Assembly (NCBI GenBank): GCA_002342255.1
Contig: DDPP01000082.1
Span: 2,014-9,009 of the forward strand
DNA: 6,996 bases
Source: Micrococcales bacterium UBA2465
GTDB lineage: Bacteria > Actinomycetota > Actinomycetes > Actinomycetales > Microbacteriaceae
Reading direction: 5' to 3'
The notes under the pieces were generated by a model. The model saw only the letters and a program-made list of their open reading frames with translations, had not been told where the DNA came from and did not search any database. Shown here piece by piece: positions 5,051 through 6,996 of the stretch. The position numbers and the translations under genes are program-made. Positions within the stretch are counted from its first letter, which is position 1; each line of letters opens with the position of its first letter.

Positions 5051-5914
5051 ATGAACCAAGCCGTTGACCCTAAGGTTGACGGCTTGATTCGTTTTCGGAT
5101 GGATTTATCTTACGAGGGTAGTGACTTTGCCGGTTGGGCTAAGCAGCCTGGTTTGAAAACAATTCAAGGGACATTGCTAGATGCCTTGGAATTGATTTTT
5201 GGTAAAACTGTGGATGATTTTGCCATGCGGGTAGCTGGAAGAACAGATGCCGGAGTTCATGCTGAAGCTCAGGTAATACATTTAGATCTTTCAGTTGGCC
5301 AACTAAAACGTTTAGGCCGAAGTGATAACGTTCCGGCTAAGTTGAATTCGCTTCTACCGAGAGAAATACGAATCAAGACTTTTGAGAAAGCGCCGAAAGA
5401 TTTTGATGCCAGGTTCGCAGCCAGTTTTCGAAGATATAAATACACAATCGCAGACTCAGTAAGTGGTTGGAATCCACTGTTTTCGAGAACCAGACTTTGG
5501 GTTACTTATGAGCTAGACACCAAGGCCATGCAGTTAGCTGCCAATGAGTTGTTAGGACTGCATGATTTTGCAGCATTCAGTAAGCCAAAGGCTAATGCCA
5601 CGGCTATTAGGGAATTGAAGCTTTTAAAGATCTCTAGAAATAAGTCCTTAGGCAATGTCATAGAAATAGAGTTAAAGGCCGATGCCTTTGCCCATAACAT
5701 GGTCAGATCTATAGTCGGTGCCCTGGTGAAGGTGGGGGCTGGTAAAGCTACCCCCAAAGATGTCGCTAAAGCCCTAAAATCGAAGCACCGCGGGCATGGT
5801 TTCAAGGTGGTAGGTCCTGAGGGCTTGAGTCTGGTTGAGGTTGGCTACCCGGCTAATAAGGACATGGCAAAACAGCGGGCGAAAGCCAGAAATATGCGGT
5901 CACTGGGGGATTAG
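5051..5914 (+). CDS. truA: tRNA pseudouridine(38-40) synthase TruA
   Basis: TruA isomerises uridines 38-40 in the anticodon arm of many tRNAs to pseudouridine, aiding reading-frame maintenance. The 287-residue protein shows YEGSDFAGWAKQPGLKTIQG near the N-terminus and the catalytic motif AGRTDAGVHA with nucleophile D66. Next come the RRYKY segment (127-131, with the conserved active-site tyrosine), the motif DAFAHNMVRSIVGAL (211-225) and the late PEGLSLVEVGY. A basic tail of about 20 residues follows. ATG at 5051 has only a distant AGG (5037-5039). TTG at 5084, with TAAGGT 8 bases upstream, is an alternative that would put the start nearer the usual RxRxDLxYDG opening, so the start is not settled. 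It follows rplQ by 20 bases and probably shares its transcript, but codon use differs: frequent TTA and TTG leucine codons, in keeping with lower expression. Confidence 0.94.
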   Translation: MNQAVDPKVDGLIRFRMDLSYEGSDFAGWAKQPGLKTIQGTLLDALELIFGKTVDDFAMRVAGRTDAGVHAEAQVIHLDLSVGQLKRLGRSDNVPAKLNSLLPREIRIKTFEKAPKDFDARFAASFRRYKYTIADSVSGWNPLFSRTRLWVTYELDTKAMQLAANELLGLHDFAAFSKPKANATAIRELKLLKISRNKSLGNVIEIELKADAFAHNMVRSIVGALVKVGAGKATPKDVAKALKSKHRGHGFKVVGPEGLSLVEVGYPANKDMAKQRAKARNMRSLGD

Positions 5915-5955
5915 CCCTTCATATTCGGGCTTGCACTGGTGAGCCTTTTCGGGCT
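5913..5955 (+). other. Paired AGCC/GGGCT hairpins after truA
   Basis: AGCCC 5913-5917 can pair with GGGCT 5927-5931, and AGCC 5942-5945 can pair with GGCT 5952-5955 (extended by a T-G pair). The two hairpins are similar in sequence and could also pair crosswise. Neither is followed by a U-run, so at best this is a weak or factor-dependent terminator at the end of the truA transcript; it overlaps the presumed rplM promoter. Confidence 0.3.
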
Positions 5956-5974
5956 AAACTTGACCCTTGGTGCC
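5931..5974 (+). promoter_or_regulatory. Probable promoter and transcript start for rplM-rpsI
   Basis: TTGCAC at 5931-5936 and TAAACT at 5955-5960, 18 bases apart, fit a housekeeping-sigma promoter of the actinobacterial type (TTGnnn, TAnnnT). The start would fall around 5966-5968, so the RNA would begin near CTTGGTGCC. Bases 5955-5974 match 1707-1726 ahead of infA at 16 of 20 positions. TTGACC at 5960-5965 might be mistaken for a -35, but GATAAT at 5975 is only 9 bases further on. The resulting leader to the rplM GTG would be about 75 bases. Promoter placement is inference. Confidence 0.55.
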
Positions 5975-5993
5975 GATAATAAAGGCCAAAATC

Positions 5994-6009
5994 GATGAAT
6001 TTATTCATC
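5994..6009 (+). promoter_or_regulatory. Perfect palindrome/hairpin in the rplM leader
   Basis: GATGAAT 5994-6000 and ATTCATC 6003-6009 are perfect inverted repeats separated by TT. As RNA this gives a 6-bp stem with a UUUA loop about 30 bases before the rplM GTG. As DNA it is a 16-base palindrome that could be an operator downstream of the promoter. There is no U-run after it. Function is unknown. Confidence 0.4.
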
Positions 6010-6041
6010 ATCAATCCGTAAGAAACAGAAAGCATTTTAGC

Positions 6042-6485
6042 GTGCGTACATATTCACCGAAGGCTCATGAGCTTCAGAACAACTGGCTAGTCATTGACGC
6101 CACCGATGTAGTTTTAGGTCGTCTGGCATCTACCGCTGCTGCACTTTTGCGCGGCAAGCACAAGCCAACCTTTGCTCCACACATGGACAACGGCGACTTC
6201 GTAGTTATCATCAACGCTGAGAAGGTTGCTCTTACCGGATCTAAGTTGCAGAAGAAGAATGCATACCGTCACTCTGGTTACCCAGGTGGTCTAACAGCAA
6301 CTACTTACGCTGAACTTCTAGAGAAGTCTCCAGAGAAGGCTGTTGAAAAAGCTATTCGTGGAATGCTTCCAAAGAACACTCTTGGTCGCGACCAGCTTGC
6401 AAAACTTAAGGTTTACCGTGGTGCAGAGCACCCTCACGTAGCACAGGCTCCAAAGCCATACACAATCGGTCAGGTAGCGCAGTAA
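6042..6485 (+). CDS. rplM: Large ribosomal subunit protein uL13
   Basis: uL13 is an early-assembling 50S protein that binds 23S rRNA. From the GTG at 6042 the product is 147 residues and starts [20 protein letters not shown], aligning with the usual actinobacterial N-terminus and length. The core motifs [47 protein letters not shown] and [23 protein letters not shown] are all present. The frame remains open upstream to a TTG at 5967, but those 25 codons match nothing in the family and lie in the predicted leader, so I reject that longer start. AGAAAG (6027-6032), 9 bases before the GTG, is a modest ribosome binding site. rpsI follows after 23 bases, the near-universal rplM-rpsI pair. Autoregulation of this unit is known in other bacteria; here only the leader palindrome hints at it. 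Confidence 0.97.
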   Translation: MRTYSPKAHELQNNWLVIDATDVVLGRLASTAAALLRGKHKPTFAPHMDNGDFVVIINAEKVALTGSKLQKKNAYRHSGYPGGLTATTYAELLEKSPEKAVEKAIRGMLPKNTLGRDQLAKLKVYRGAEHPHVAQAPKPYTIGQVAQ

Positions 6486-6508
6486 GCGCTTAGAGGAAAA
6501 GAAGACTA

Positions 6509-6996
6509 ATGCCAACTAAGAAAGTCGCTGAAGCTGTTGAAGCTGTAGAAGCTGCGCCATCATCTTTCACTACTGAGACTCCTGCTGCTAAGGAAACTAA
6601 GCCAGCTAAGTCACGTGGTCCACTAACCGTTCCAGGTGCGGGCCTCGGCCGTCGTAAGGAAGCGGTAGCTCGCGTTCGCATCAAGCCAGGTACCGGAGTC
6701 ATCAAGGTAAACGGTCGTGAACTTGCAGAATACTTCCCAAACAAGTTGCACCAGCAGCTAATCACAGACCCTTTCAAGGTTCTAGGTCTTCAGGATTCAT
6801 ACGACGTTGTTGCACGTATCCAGGGTGGTGGAGTTGCTGGTCAGGCCGGTGCTCTTCGTCTAGGTATCGCACGTTCTCTAAACGAGATCGACCGCGAGAA
6901 CAACCGTCCAGCTTTGAAGAAGGCGGGCTTCCTATCTCGTGACGCACGTGTCATCGAGCGCAAGAAGGCTGGTCTTAAGAAGGCTCGTAAGGCTTC
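6509..6996 (+). CDS. rpsI: Small ribosomal subunit protein uS9 (3' truncated by window)
   Basis: uS9 lies in the 30S head, and its C-terminal tail reaches the P-site tRNA anticodon. The window holds 162 complete codons and two bases of the next. An N-terminal extension of about 45 residues ([16 protein letters not shown], then a Thr/Pro/Lys-rich stretch) precedes the core, which begins at [17 protein letters not shown]. The core continues through [19 protein letters not shown] and [26 protein letters not shown]. By comparison with the family ending (QFSKR or QYSKR), about five residues and the stop lie beyond base 6996. ATG at 6509 has AGAGGA (6492-6497) 11 bases upstream. Extended uS9 is common in actinobacteria; the Glu/Ala/Val character of the extension recalls the bL17 tail of the same window. 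Confidence 0.96.
   Translation, partial: MPTKKVAEAVEAVEAAPSSFTTETPAAKETKPAKSRGPLTVPGAGLGRRKEAVARVRIKPGTGVIKVNGRELAEYFPNKLHQQLITDPFKVLGLQDSYDVVARIQGGGVAGQAGALRLGIARSLNEIDRENNRPALKKAGFLSRDARVIERKKAGLKKARKA

Noticed and set aside
1..6996. Mobile elements, CRISPR, tRNA genes or a novel gene cassette
   Set aside because: Every coding stretch belongs to a standard housekeeping family in conserved order, and the gaps are all under 150 bases without tRNA-like folds, spaced repeats or insertion-sequence ends.

Overview
The window is a conserved actinobacterial ribosomal-protein and housekeeping segment, all on the + strand: secY (3' end) - adk - map - infA - rpmJ - rpsM - rpsK - rpoA - rplQ - truA - rplM - rpsI (5' part). 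The order secY-adk-map-infA-rpmJ-rpsM-rpsK-rpoA-rplQ-truA-rplM-rpsI is typical of high-GC Gram-positive bacteria. The absence of rpsD (uS4) between rpsK and rpoA fits the Streptomyces/Micrococcales arrangement rather than that of Mycobacterium. Protein details (short-LID adenylate kinase, RpoA ending in an RDSVPGF-type tail, extended bL17 and uS9) point to Micrococcales, probably Microbacteriaceae. Base composition looks near-balanced rather than the very high GC usual in that family, which suggests a streamlined planktonic member (Rhodoluna/Aquiluna-like). That placement is inference.

Layout. Bases 1-1682 hold the tail of the secY-adk-map unit, with a 4-base secY/adk overlap and a 6-base adk-map gap. 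A 124-base gap with a probable promoter and a structured leader precedes infA (1807) and the tiny rpmJ (2052). A 144-base gap, the longest gene-free stretch here, folds on paper into a closed multi-helix element before rpsM. Then come rpsM, rpsK, a 109-base gap with a strong hairpin, rpoA (most likely from the GTG at 3244), rplQ and truA. A second promoter-like region and a leader with a palindrome precede rplM (GTG at 6042), followed by rpsI, which runs off the window about five residues before its expected end. No gene-free stretch exceeds 300 bases, and I see no tRNA, rRNA, mobile element, CRISPR array or convincing intrinsic terminator.

How the genes work together. The window combines membrane protein export (SecY), nucleotide balance (Adk), N-terminal methionine removal (Map), translation initiation (IF1), ribosome structure (bL36, uS13, uS11, bL17, uL13, uS9), RNA polymerase assembly (alpha) and tRNA modification (TruA). 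This is the standard growth-linked cluster.

The gene content is ordinary. The parts worth a second look are: a roughly 110-residue Glu/Ala/Val tail on bL17 built from in-frame DNA tandem repeats; a 20-base block (16 of 20 identical) shared upstream of infA and rplM that looks like a -10 element plus a conserved transcript start; and intergenic RNA structures before infA, rpsM, rpoA and rplM in an operon that lacks the usual uS4 autoregulator. I found no evidence of a wholly new gene system.
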